Shown piece after piece: positions 1 through 6,192 of a stretch of DNA of 7,097 nucleotides. The position numbers and the translations under genes are program-made. This stretch comes from Rhodospirillales bacterium (GTDB lineage: Bacteria > Pseudomonadota > Alphaproteobacteria > Rhodospirillales > UBA2165), in assembly GCA_013204125.1 (NCBI GenBank), contig JABMOP010000572.1, forward strand, positions 1 to 7,097, in the 5' to 3' direction. A model generated the notes under the pieces. The model was not told the DNA's origin, made no database searches, and saw nothing but the letters and a program-made list of their open reading frames with translations. The stretch's first letter is position 1; each line of letters begins with the position of its first letter.

Positions 1-1357
1 CGTCCAAATCAATGCCGATCTTCTTTTTGATGGCGTTCAAAGCATCATCGTTATCTAAAAATCGTGTCTCCAGGCGCGAAAGATCGTTGCACATGAGAAG
101 CGGGCCGAAATTCATACCGGTCGGACGCAGGGTCGCCGCGGCAATGTTCGAGCCTTCGAAAATACCGTCGAGCATGAAGCTTTGATCGGCGGCGAGAACG
201 AATTCCATCAGCGTGCCGGTGAAGCAGCTCCCCGGTTCCACCAAGGTGATGATGCTGCGCGAAGAAACGTCCAGCCGTTTCAGCGCGCGTTTGAGGAACA
301 GCGTGATTTCGCGCACCAGCCAATTATCGGCATTGTCCAAAAGCACTTTATCGGCGGCTTCGACCAGATCCGCATCGCCGGCGGAGCGCACAACCCAAGT
401 CGAAATTTCAGGCTCGTTGGCGCGCATATGGAGGACGAAATCATCAAGATCGCGGGCGAAAGCCATCGGCCAGAAATCGACGCCGGCGGCCTGGATCGCA
501 TCGACATCGCTTTCAGGCGGGCTTTTAGGGCCGGACAGCATGATCTCGGCGGTTGCGCCTTTGCGGTCGAACTTGGCGCTGACATAAGTATAAGTGATCT
601 CGTCGTCGGCCAGAGTTCGCTTGAGCGGTTTTAATTCGATGCCTTTTGCCCCATCGGGGCGGCTGGACGCGCCGCTGAATTCTCGCGCCCGTTCGATCGC
701 CGTTTCCATCAGTTTGGAGCGCGGCACCAATTCATCGACCAAATCCCATTCGACGGCGCGCTTGCCCTTGATGCCTTCGGTCAGGGTGCAGAAATAATCG
801 GCGCGGTCGCGGCGCACATGGCGTTTATCGACGACGCGGGTGAGCCCGCCGGTACCCGGCAAGACGGCCAAAAGCGGCACTTCGGGGAGCGACACGGCGG
901 AGGAGCCGTCATCTATCAGCATGATATAATCGGCGGCCAGCGCCAATTCGTAGCCGCCGCCGGCGGCGGTGCCGTTGACCACGCAGATATAGCGCTGATC
1001 GGAAAAATTGGTGGCGTCTTCGATGCCGTTCCGGGTTTCGTTGGTGAATTTGCAAAAATTCACTTTATGCGCATGGGTGGACGTGCCGAGCATGGAAATA
1101 TTGGCGCCGGCGCAAAACACGCGGTCTTTCGCAGACGTGATGATGACGCTTTTTACTTCCGGATGTTCGAACCGCAGTCTTTGGATGGCGTCGTGCAATT
1201 CGATATCAACGCCCAAATCATAGGAATTGAGCTTTAAGGAGTAGCCGGGGACCATGCCGCCGTCTTCGTCCACATCCATGGCCAGGATGGCCACCGGGCC
1301 ATCGAAGCTGAGCTTCCAATGCTTGTACTTATCGGGGTGTGTTCCAAACTCGATCAT
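1..1357 (-). CDS. boxC: Benzoyl-CoA-dihydrodiol lyase BoxC (C-terminus cut by the window edge)
   Basis: BoxC is the ring-opening enzyme of the aerobic CoA-dependent (box) benzoate pathway. It hydrolyses 2,3-epoxybenzoyl-CoA to 3,4-dehydroadipyl-CoA semialdehyde and formate in the cytoplasm, after BoxA/BoxB epoxidation. I translated 452 residues from an ATG at 1357; the family is about 550 long, so roughly 100 C-terminal residues lie beyond base 1. The N-terminal half is a crotonase fold, with an oxyanion-hole segment FCAGANISMLG (81-91) and GTAAGGGYELALAAD (129-143). Cys102, Glu137 and Glu159 (LPEVPLL) all sit nine residues before the Cys111/Glu146/Glu168 that I recall as active-site residues of Burkholderia xenovorans BoxC. 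That constant offset, plus the long C-terminal half absent from ordinary enoyl-CoA hydratases, separates it from generic crotonases. The start is the first in-frame ATG and gives the expected N-terminus; its ribosome site is weak. It is divergent from the GNAT/Rrf2 pair. Confidence 0.93.
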   Translation of the reverse strand, partial: MIEFGTHPDKYKHWKLSFDGPVAILAMDVDEDGGMVPGYSLKLNSYDLGVDIELHDAIQRLRFEHPEVKSVIITSAKDRVFCAGANISMLGTSTHAHKVNFCKFTNETRNGIEDATNFSDQRYICVVNGTAAGGGYELALAADYIMLIDDGSSAVSLPEVPLLAVLPGTGGLTRVVDKRHVRRDRADYFCTLTEGIKGKRAVEWDLVDELVPRSKLMETAIERAREFSGASSRPDGAKGIELKPLKRTLADDEITYTYVSAKFDRKGATAEIMLSGPKSPPESDVDAIQAAGVDFWPMAFARDLDDFVLHMRANEPEISTWVVRSAGDADLVEAADKVLLDNADNWLVREITLFLKRALKRLDVSSRSIITLVEPGSCFTGTLMEFVLAADQSFMLDGIFEGSNIAAATLRPTGMNFGPLLMCNDLSRLETRFLDNDDALNAIKKKIGIDLD

Positions 1358-1397
1358 TCTGCCTACCGTTCTCTATGTTCGCGCCAAATTAAATGCG

Positions 1398-1420
1398 CCG
1401 GACCATTATGCGTGGTTCGG
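1398..1420. repeat. Inverted repeat in the boxC leader region
   Basis: The arms CCGGACCA (1398-1405) and TGGTTCGG (1413-1420) pair at 7 of 8 positions around a 7-base loop. It falls in the predicted untranslated leader of boxC, about 40 bases before its start codon. It could be a second operator or an RNA hairpin. The one mismatch would be a G-U pair in a rightward transcript but an A-C mismatch in the boxC transcript, so a DNA site is slightly favoured. Confidence 0.35.
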
Positions 1421-1441
1421 ATTATATCCTGAAACCATTAT
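1402..1441. repeat. Pair of ACCATTAT direct repeats, 32 bp apart
   Basis: ACCATTAT occurs at 1402-1409 and again at 1434-1441. The 32-bp start-to-start spacing is close to three helical turns, which would put both copies on one DNA face. The first copy overlaps the inverted repeat at 1398-1420. Function unknown; chance occurrence in an A+T-rich gap is possible. Confidence 0.25.
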
Positions 1442-1455
1442 ATTTGTATGTTTTT

Positions 1456-1470
1456 GGCTGAAATCCAGCC
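1456..1470. repeat. Short perfect inverted repeat between boxC and the GNAT gene
   Basis: GGCTG (1456-1460) and CAGCC (1466-1470) are perfect inverted arms around AAATC. It lies 6 bases from the larger 1477-1504 palindrome. It is short enough to occur by chance, and is noted because three symmetric elements sit within about 110 bases of this divergent gap. Confidence 0.2.
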
Positions 1471-1476
1471 GATATC

Positions 1477-1504
1477 GTAAATCGGTACCAAAATACCTAT
1501 TTAC
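1477..1504. promoter_or_regulatory. 28-bp imperfect palindrome, candidate operator of the boxC promoter
   Basis: The arms GTAAATCGGTA (1477-1487) and TACCTATTTAC (1494-1504) match at 10 of 11 positions around a 6-base centre CCAAAA. The site lies immediately downstream of the -10 of the leftward promoter and covers its predicted transcription start, the usual position of a repressor site. Length and symmetry suit a dimeric winged-helix regulator; the adjacent Rrf2 protein is the obvious candidate. The binding partner is inferred. Confidence 0.55.
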
Positions 1505-1533
1505 ATAATGCGCGGACCCGAGCATTGTGTCAA
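1505..1533 (-). promoter_or_regulatory. Sigma70-type promoter reading leftward into boxC
   Basis: On the minus strand a perfect -35 TTGACA (1533 to 1528) is followed by exactly 17 bases and a 4/6 -10 CATTAT (1510 to 1505). Transcription would start near 1498, giving boxC a leader of about 140 nucleotides. This is the best promoter match in the gap. The nearby TATAAT strings on the same strand (1426-1421 and 1442-1437) have no acceptable -35. Inferred from sequence only. Confidence 0.6.
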
Positions 1534-1570
1534 CCAAGATTTTGAGAACCAACCGTATTTGCTGGAAAAT

Positions 1571-2047
1571 ATGCCAGATAGTCCTTCGAGCGCCGATAAT
1601 ATGACGATCCGCCCGGCCACGGCAGGCGATTGCGCCGCCGTCGGCGATTTGGACGCGCTCATCACCGGATTGGCGAAAGACGAATATTGGGCCGATATGT
1701 TCGCGCGGTATGTCGGCCGGGATGGGCGTCATATTTTAATTGCCGAAGGGACCGGCGACGGCTTTGCCGGTTTCATCATCGGCGAAGTGCGCGCTTGGGA
1801 ATTCGGGTCGAACCCATGCGGCTGGATCGTAGCCATCGGCGTCGATCCCGATCACCGGGTCCACCGCATCGGCGAGCGATTATTCAACGCCATGTGCGCT
1901 CAATTGGAAGGCGACGGTGTTGAAACCGTGCGCACCATGATTGCCCGCGCCGATCATTTGAACATGTCGTTTTTTCGCGCCCAAGGCATGATGGCCGGCC
2001 CGTTCATCGAATTAGAAAAGCCGGTTGCCTGGAACTCTGATGAGTAG
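1571..2047 (+). CDS. GNAT-family N-acetyltransferase
   Basis: A small acetyltransferase-type protein, predicted to move an acyl group from acyl-CoA to an amine of unknown identity. From this start it is 158 residues. The GNAT fold begins at MTIRPATAGDCAAV, continues through HILIAEGTGDGFAGFIIGEV and reaches the CoA-pyrophosphate loop in GWIVAIGVDPDHRVHRIGERL. That loop should read R/Q-x-x-G-x-G/A, but here it is R-V-H-R-I-G, with Arg in place of the first glycine. The C-terminal part, with ADHLNMSFFRAQGM, is typical of the fold. The start is uncertain: ATGs at 1508, 1571 and 1601 are in frame. The one at 1508 lies inside the boxC promoter and has no ribosome site; 1571 has a weak GGAA upstream; 1601 starts exactly at the domain. 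It precedes rrf2 by 19 bases, so the two are probably co-transcribed. A role in acylating box-pathway CoA ligases is speculation from the neighbourhood. Confidence 0.85.
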   Translation: MPDSPSSADNMTIRPATAGDCAAVGDLDALITGLAKDEYWADMFARYVGRDGRHILIAEGTGDGFAGFIIGEVRAWEFGSNPCGWIVAIGVDPDHRVHRIGERLFNAMCAQLEGDGVETVRTMIARADHLNMSFFRAQGMMAGPFIELEKPVAWNSDE

Positions 2048-2055
2048 GAAACAAT

Positions 2056-2060
2056 AGGAG
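2056..2060 (+). promoter_or_regulatory. Ribosome binding site fixing the GTG start of the Rrf2 gene
   Basis: AGGAG ends 6 bases before GTG at 2067. The overlapping ATG at 2065 is followed at once by TGA, so it cannot be the start. This site decides for GTG. Confidence 0.75.
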
Positions 2061-2066
2061 CGAGAT

Positions 2067-2531
2067 GTGAAGCTGCAAAAAGCGACCCTTTTCGGTCTTT
2101 ATTCGGTGCTTGAATTGGCGCGCGATCCGGGGCGTCAATTATCTGCCACCGATATCGCCGCCATCTACGGCATATCGGCCAATCATCTGGCGAAGGTTCT
2201 GCGCGATTTGGGCCGCGCCGGATTGGTGGATAGTGTTCGCGGCGCCGGCGGCGGCTATCGTTTTTCCGGCAATGCGCGGCGCACAACTTTGCTCGACATC
2301 ATCAATATCTTCGAAGACATCGGCAATGACGGCCAGGGCGCGCCGGATCCCGGCGAAACCACCGATATTGGCGCCGCGCTCCTAATGGTGCAGGGGGAAA
2401 TCGACGATCTAGCCCGCGCCACCTTCGGCTCGATCACCATCAACACAATGTTGAAAACCATGAAATGGTATGGCGGCGCTGCGGGTAATAGCGAAGGCGA
2501 CCGGGAGAGCCAAGAGACACGAGCCGGCTAG
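2067..2531 (+). CDS. Rrf2-family transcriptional regulator, cysteine-free (BadM-like by context)
   Basis: A 154-residue winged-helix DNA-binding protein of the Rrf2 family (IscR, NsrR, CymR, BadM). The N-terminus KLQKATLFGLYSVLELA is the family's first helix. LSATDIAAIYGISANHLAKV (about 25-44) is the helix-turn-helix, and the wing carries the signature VRGAGGGYRF (58-67). The long dimerisation helix follows (about 100-130), then a polar tail. Iron-sulfur members have three clustered cysteines near residues 90-105; this protein has no cysteine anywhere, so it cannot sense through such a cluster and may bind a small ligand instead. It starts at GTG with a good AGGAG and lies 19 bases after the GNAT gene. 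In Rhodopseudomonas palustris the Rrf2 protein BadM represses benzoyl-CoA reductase genes, so control of boxC is a plausible inference. Orthology to BadM is unproven. Confidence 0.92.
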   Translation: MKLQKATLFGLYSVLELARDPGRQLSATDIAAIYGISANHLAKVLRDLGRAGLVDSVRGAGGGYRFSGNARRTTLLDIINIFEDIGNDGQGAPDPGETTDIGAALLMVQGEIDDLARATFGSITINTMLKTMKWYGGAAGNSEGDRESQETRAG

Positions 2532-4786
2532 CCGGAAGTAGGGGCGGCCCGGCCATTGAGATGCCGGGTGATGGCGGCCAGCACCGTCGGAACAACGATT
2601 GGCTTTGTGATGTAGTCTTCGAAACCGGCTTTCAGCCCGCGCGCTATTTCGTCCGGCATGGCGCGTGCGCTCAGAGCAATGACCGGAATATGTCTGGTCC
2701 TTTCCGACTGGCGAAGCAGCCGCAACGCTTCCACCCCGTTAATGCCCGGCAGGTTGATGTCCATGAGGATGAGGTCAGGCAACAGGCTGCTCGCCATATC
2801 GAGGCCGGTTTCCGCGTCGGGGGCTGATTGCATTGTCATATTGGCAATGCGATTGATCACTTCCTCCATTAACCGAAGGTTCGGCGGATTGTCCTCGATG
2901 TAGAGGATCCTACCGGAAGGGATGTCATCGAAATTCACGGTTTCCAATTGCACGTCCTTAAGTGGCCCTTCGCCGATCGCATTGGGCTGGTTTGAGGACA
3001 GTGGCAATTCCACCCAGAAGGTGCTTCCCGTTCCTTCTTCGCTCTCAAAACCCAAGCGCCCGTTCAACAGAGCCATCATTTGACTGGTGATGGTTAAACC
3101 GATCCCGGTCCCCTCGATCTCGCCTGTTTCGCGGCCGAGCCGGTTAAATGGCTCGAATAATCCTGCCTGTTTGTCCTTTGGAATACCGAGGCCGGTATCG
3201 GTCACGCTGAACCGCTGATAGTGTCCGCTCGCCGGCCTGGATCGGATGGTGACGCTTCCGCCCCTGCGATTGTACTTGACCGCATTTGACAGCAGATTGA
3301 GGAAGACCTGGCGGAACCGCATTTTGTCTGTCCATAACACCGGAAGCACGGCGCCGCCGGTTTCCTTGGTCACGGTAATTTCGTTAATGTGCGCCCTCTG
3401 CATGACCATGGTCATGCATTCATCGATGACGTCATCAGGATCGACGTTTTCGATGGACAGGCTTACGCGGCCGGCTTCGACCTCGGAAAGCTGCAAAACC
3501 TGATCGATCAGTTGGAGCAGGTGCTCGCCGCCTCTTAAAATGTGATTTGTATATTTCTCCTGCTTTTCTGTCAGCGGCTGCATGCGATCACTTTCCAGCA
3601 ATTGCCCGAAACCCATAATAGCGTTCATTGGCGTGCGCAGTTCGTGACTTACCGACGACAAAAATTCCGATTTCACACGGCTGGCGCGCTGGGCGGTGTC
3701 CTTTGCTTGTTCCAACTCGGCTTCCGCTTTCCTTTGTTCGGTGATATCGACGATCACCGACAAGGAGTTGGCAAACCCGCCATTTTCGTTCCGTTCGATG
3801 AGGGCGGAAAGCAGAACATCAATCACCTCGCCGTTCTTTTTAACGAAACGAAGCGGCAGGTTGAATTGGACGCCGGTTTCGAGAAAATGCGAAAGGCCAA
3901 CTTCCATCGTGAAGCGTCTGGAATCCTCGTCCTGGAAATCCATGATATTTTTGCCGATGACTTCGCCGCGCTCATATCCCAGATGCTCAAGCCAATAGTC
4001 GCTGACATGGGTAATCGTGCCGTCTTCCGTGACCGAATGCAGCATGACGGGTGTTTCGTTGTAGAATTTGCGGAAGCGATGCTCGCTTTGCATCAATGCT
4101 GTTTCCACGGCCTTGCGCTCGGCGATATCGATGACTTCGATAAATATGTGCGGCTCATTCTCAAATTCTGTGACCGCGGCGCTGAACAAAACCGGCAAGG
4201 GTGTCCCATCCGCCTTTTTCATATAAAGCTCGTGGTTCTGTATCGAGCCGGTTTTTCGCAAGCGCTCGACCAGCGGTTCCCGGTCCTCCGGATTGTAATA
4301 AAACTCCGGTGCCTGGTGCCCGACGATGTCTTCAATTTTGTAACCGAGGATCGCCGAAGTGGCGGGGTTGCAGTACTGCAAGAGCCCATCGGACATCCGC
4401 GAAATGGCCACTGCATTGGGCGAAGTTTCGGCAAAGACCCGAAACTTTGCCTCACTTTCAGCCAGTTGTTTGGTGCGATCAGCCATCATTTTTGAAAGAT
4501 TTTGGCTTGTTTCGCGTTCGAGGAATAATTGATCGGCGAGCAATTTACGATTTTTTGCGACGAGGTAAGCGATGATCGCGGCGGCGATGCCTCCGATAAT
4601 GACCGGGACTACGATGCTCTGAACGCGGATATTCTCGAGCCCGACGCCCAGCATTTGTCCGAAAAAGGAGATCGATCCAAATAGCCCGCCACCTCCCAGG
4701 AATGCGAGAAGCAAGGTCGAAAGCAGCGTTCTCTTATTCTGTGGTGCGGATTGGGACGGATCGCCCGCGCTGTCGGTGTCTTCCAT
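2528..4786 (-). CDS. Membrane-anchored PAS-PAS hybrid sensor histidine kinase with C-terminal receiver domain
   Basis: An inner-membrane sensor kinase of 752 residues from ATG 4786. An ATG at 4825 would add 13 residues with no convincing ribosome site; 4786 has a weak GGA at good spacing. In 752-residue numbering: two hydrophobic helices (about 20-43 and 56-77) with only a short loop between them, a charged linker helix, PAS 1 (about 114-226), PAS 2 (about 234-351), then the dimerisation/phosphoacceptor domain with SHELRTPMNA (His381). The ATPase domain has the N box LLSNAVKYN, DTGLGIP and GTGIGL. The receiver has acidic ILYIEDN, phosphoacceptor Asp676 in LILMDINLPG, and Lys728 in YITKP. All catalytic residues look intact. 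With no periplasmic domain, sensing is probably through the PAS domains. The receiver has no output domain, so an unseen HPt protein and response regulator are expected. The signal is unknown. Confidence 0.95.
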   Translation of the reverse strand: MEDTDSAGDPSQSAPQNKRTLLSTLLLAFLGGGGLFGSISFFGQMLGVGLENIRVQSIVVPVIIGGIAAAIIAYLVAKNRKLLADQLFLERETSQNLSKMMADRTKQLAESEAKFRVFAETSPNAVAISRMSDGLLQYCNPATSAILGYKIEDIVGHQAPEFYYNPEDREPLVERLRKTGSIQNHELYMKKADGTPLPVLFSAAVTEFENEPHIFIEVIDIAERKAVETALMQSEHRFRKFYNETPVMLHSVTEDGTITHVSDYWLEHLGYERGEVIGKNIMDFQDEDSRRFTMEVGLSHFLETGVQFNLPLRFVKKNGEVIDVLLSALIERNENGGFANSLSVIVDITEQRKAEAELEQAKDTAQRASRVKSEFLSSVSHELRTPMNAIMGFGQLLESDRMQPLTEKQEKYTNHILRGGEHLLQLIDQVLQLSEVEAGRVSLSIENVDPDDVIDECMTMVMQRAHINEITVTKETGGAVLPVLWTDKMRFRQVFLNLLSNAVKYNRRGGSVTIRSRPASGHYQRFSVTDTGLGIPKDKQAGLFEPFNRLGRETGEIEGTGIGLTITSQMMALLNGRLGFESEEGTGSTFWVELPLSSNQPNAIGEGPLKDVQLETVNFDDIPSGRILYIEDNPPNLRLMEEVINRIANMTMQSAPDAETGLDMASSLLPDLILMDINLPGINGVEALRLLRQSERTRHIPVIALSARAMPDEIARGLKAGFEDYITKPIVVPTVLAAITRHLNGRAAPTSG

Positions 4787-4816
4787 ATGTAGTCCATTCG
4801 ATGAGCATTTAACGCT

Positions 4817-4832
4817 ACCATACATATATGGT
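4817..4832. promoter_or_regulatory. Perfect palindrome upstream of the kinase gene, possible operator
   Basis: ACCATA (4817-4822) and TATGGT (4827-4832) are perfect inverted arms around CATA. The site lies about 30 bases before the preferred kinase start at 4786 and would overlap the alternative start at 4825. That favours the shorter protein if the palindrome is a regulatory site. The binding protein is unknown. Confidence 0.35.
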
Positions 4833-4896
4833 GATTTTTACCCTTTTTCCTAGACGGGCTGCGGTCGCCTCAAATTTTAAGTTGCCGCATTATCCA

Positions 4897-4922
4897 ACCC
4901 GTGGAACCCTTTTTCCATGGGT
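4897..4922 (+). promoter_or_regulatory. Hairpin covering the first start codon of the substrate-binding protein gene
   Basis: ACCCGTGGAA (4897-4906) can pair with TTCCATGGGT (4913-4922) around a 6-base loop. This gives nine Watson-Crick pairs and one G-U pair in the rightward transcript. The 3' arm contains the ATG at 4917, and the weak GTGGAA ribosome-site-like stretch lies in the 5' arm. In-frame ATGs at 4923 and 4926 lie directly after the stem. It could limit initiation, or be an operator at the DNA level. Inferred from sequence. Confidence 0.4.
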
Positions 4923-6107
4923 ATGATGAAACGATCACGCAAATTCGGACGCGCCTCTGGATGGAAGCTGTATCGGGCGGTTTTCCTGTCTTTTTTACTG
5001 GTAGCTATAAGCGCGCTGCCGGTCCGCTCGGCTGCGTCTGTCCGAATCGGCGCGTTTTTAGCGGTCACCGGCCAAGGTGCGTTCCTCGGCGCGCCGGCGC
5101 TGGCGACATTAAAGCTCTATGTCGATCTTTTCAATTTGCAGGGCGGGCTTCTTGGCCGCAAAGTGGAATTGGTGCAATACGATGTCGGCGTCGATACGCG
5201 CAGGGCGCAAACCGCGGTGCGCCGGCTGATCAATGTGGACCGCGTTGATGTCCTTATCGGCGGTTCCACCACCGGTGCCACCATGGCGGTGTTGCCGATG
5301 GTTGAAAAATCCGGCATTCCGTTTATTGCGTTGGACGGGGCATCGTCGATCACCAACCCGGCGCATAAATGGGTCTTTAAGGCGGCGCAGACCGACCGGC
5401 TGGCCTGTGCCAAAATATTGCAGGACATGCAGAAACGCGCCATCAAGAAAATTGCTATTCTTTCGGGCAATGGCGGCTATGGCCGGTCGATGCGCGGTCA
5501 TTGCATGGGGCTGGCAAAGCCCTTCGGCATCGAAGTCGTTGCCGACGAAGTTTATAAGTCGCGCACCCGCCGGGTGGTGGATCAGTTAAAGCGTATCCGC
5601 GCCAATTCCGCCGTCGAAGCGGTCTTGAATATCGGCTATGGCTCGACGCCTGCCTATATTACGTCTCAATACCGGCACCTTAAATTCGCCCAACCTTTGT
5701 ACCTGACGCCGGCCGCCGCCAATCGGGATTATCTGGATCTGGCCGGCGATGATGCCGATGGTGTGCGGATGCCGGTGGCCCCTTTGGTGGTTGCCGATAA
5801 GCTGTCCGACCGCGATCCCATTAAAAAAATCGTTACCGATTACCAAAATATCTATGCCAAACGCTGGGATGTGCCGCCAAGTGTTTACGGCAGCTACGCC
5901 CATGATGCCATCTTGATCGCCGCCGCCGCCATCCGCCGGGCCGGCACCACCAATAAAGAAGCTGTGCGCCGGGCGATCGAAACGACCCATAATTTGATCG
6001 GCGCCAACGGCGTTTACCGCCTCAATACGGACGATCATCTGGGCCTTGATCTGGGCGCCTTTCACATGACCGTAATTAAGTCTGGCCAGTGGGAGTTGAT
6101 CGATTGA
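4917..6107 (+). CDS. Periplasmic ABC-type substrate-binding protein (branched-chain amino acid/aromatic type, Peripla_BP_6)
   Basis: A 396-residue type I periplasmic binding protein of the LivK/amide family, whose members deliver branched-chain amino acids, amides or aromatic acids to ABC importers. The N-terminus is a Sec signal peptide: basic stretch (residues 5-20), hydrophobic core AVFLSFLLVAISAL (21-34) and probable cleavage after Ala40 (SAA). No lipobox cysteine is present, so it should be soluble. The mature protein opens with VRIGAFLAVTGQGAFLGAP, then LFNLQGGLLGRKVELVQYD and DVLIGGSTTGATMAVLPMVEKSG, hallmarks of the first lobe. IKKIAILSGNGGYGRSM begins the second lobe, and YGSYAHDAILIAAAAIRRAG is the conserved late helix. 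ATGs at 4917, 4923 and 4926 are all in frame, and the true start is unclear. No permease or ATPase gene is adjacent; it is divergent from a histidine kinase. An aromatic ligand is suggested only by boxC about 3.5 kb away. Confidence 0.93.
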   Translation: MGMMKRSRKFGRASGWKLYRAVFLSFLLVAISALPVRSAASVRIGAFLAVTGQGAFLGAPALATLKLYVDLFNLQGGLLGRKVELVQYDVGVDTRRAQTAVRRLINVDRVDVLIGGSTTGATMAVLPMVEKSGIPFIALDGASSITNPAHKWVFKAAQTDRLACAKILQDMQKRAIKKIAILSGNGGYGRSMRGHCMGLAKPFGIEVVADEVYKSRTRRVVDQLKRIRANSAVEAVLNIGYGSTPAYITSQYRHLKFAQPLYLTPAAANRDYLDLAGDDADGVRMPVAPLVVADKLSDRDPIKKIVTDYQNIYAKRWDVPPSVYGSYAHDAILIAAAAIRRAGTTNKEAVRRAIETTHNLIGANGVYRLNTDDHLGLDLGAFHMTVIKSGQWELID

Positions 6108-6183
6108 TTTCACGCTTCTTTAACTGCATTGGGCGTAGATTTCAGACAATGAAGCCCGATCAACAGTTTTCAAAATGCGGGCC

Positions 6184-6189
6184 GGAGGG
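6184..6189 (+). promoter_or_regulatory. Ribosome binding site deciding the KdsA-like start
   Basis: GGAGGG lies 3 bases before ATG 6193 (4 bases if only GGAGG is counted). It falls inside the reading frame that would begin at the earlier ATG 6175, which has no comparable site. This favours 6193, which also gives the family's usual N-terminal length. The 85 bases between the binding-protein stop and this start show no clear terminator or promoter. Confidence 0.6.
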
Positions 6190-6192
6190 CAT

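Noticed and set aside
182..1237. Rightward open frames (182-634 and 818-1237)
   Set aside because: They are antisense to boxC, whose minus-strand translation matches the family throughout, including active-site spacing.
1..1357. Naming the leftward gene a generic enoyl-CoA hydratase
   Set aside because: The length, the C-terminal half and the Cys102/Glu137/Glu159 set fit BoxC specifically.
1416..1444. Rightward promoter TTCGGA-N17-TATATT for GNAT-rrf2
   Set aside because: The -10 is good (5/6) but the -35 matches only 3/6; too weak to list as a feature, although some rightward promoter must exist in this gap.
3542..4495. A 317-codon open frame on the plus strand
   Set aside because: It lies wholly antisense to the kinase PAS and HisKA region, which has clear domain motifs; its translation shows no recognisable domain, and it is explained by codon bias on the opposite strand.
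5586..6113. A 175-codon leftward frame
   Set aside because: It is antisense to the binding-protein gene and made of low-complexity Gly/Ile/Arg-rich sequence without domain character.
6175..6192. Earlier ATG at 6175 as the KdsA-like start
   Set aside because: The GGAGGG ribosome site lies downstream of it, and the extra six residues (MRAGGH) do not resemble the family N-terminus.
6108..6192. Terminator between the binding-protein gene and the KdsA-like gene
   Set aside because: Only a GGGC/GCCC pair around a long loop was found, with no following T run, so no terminator can be supported.
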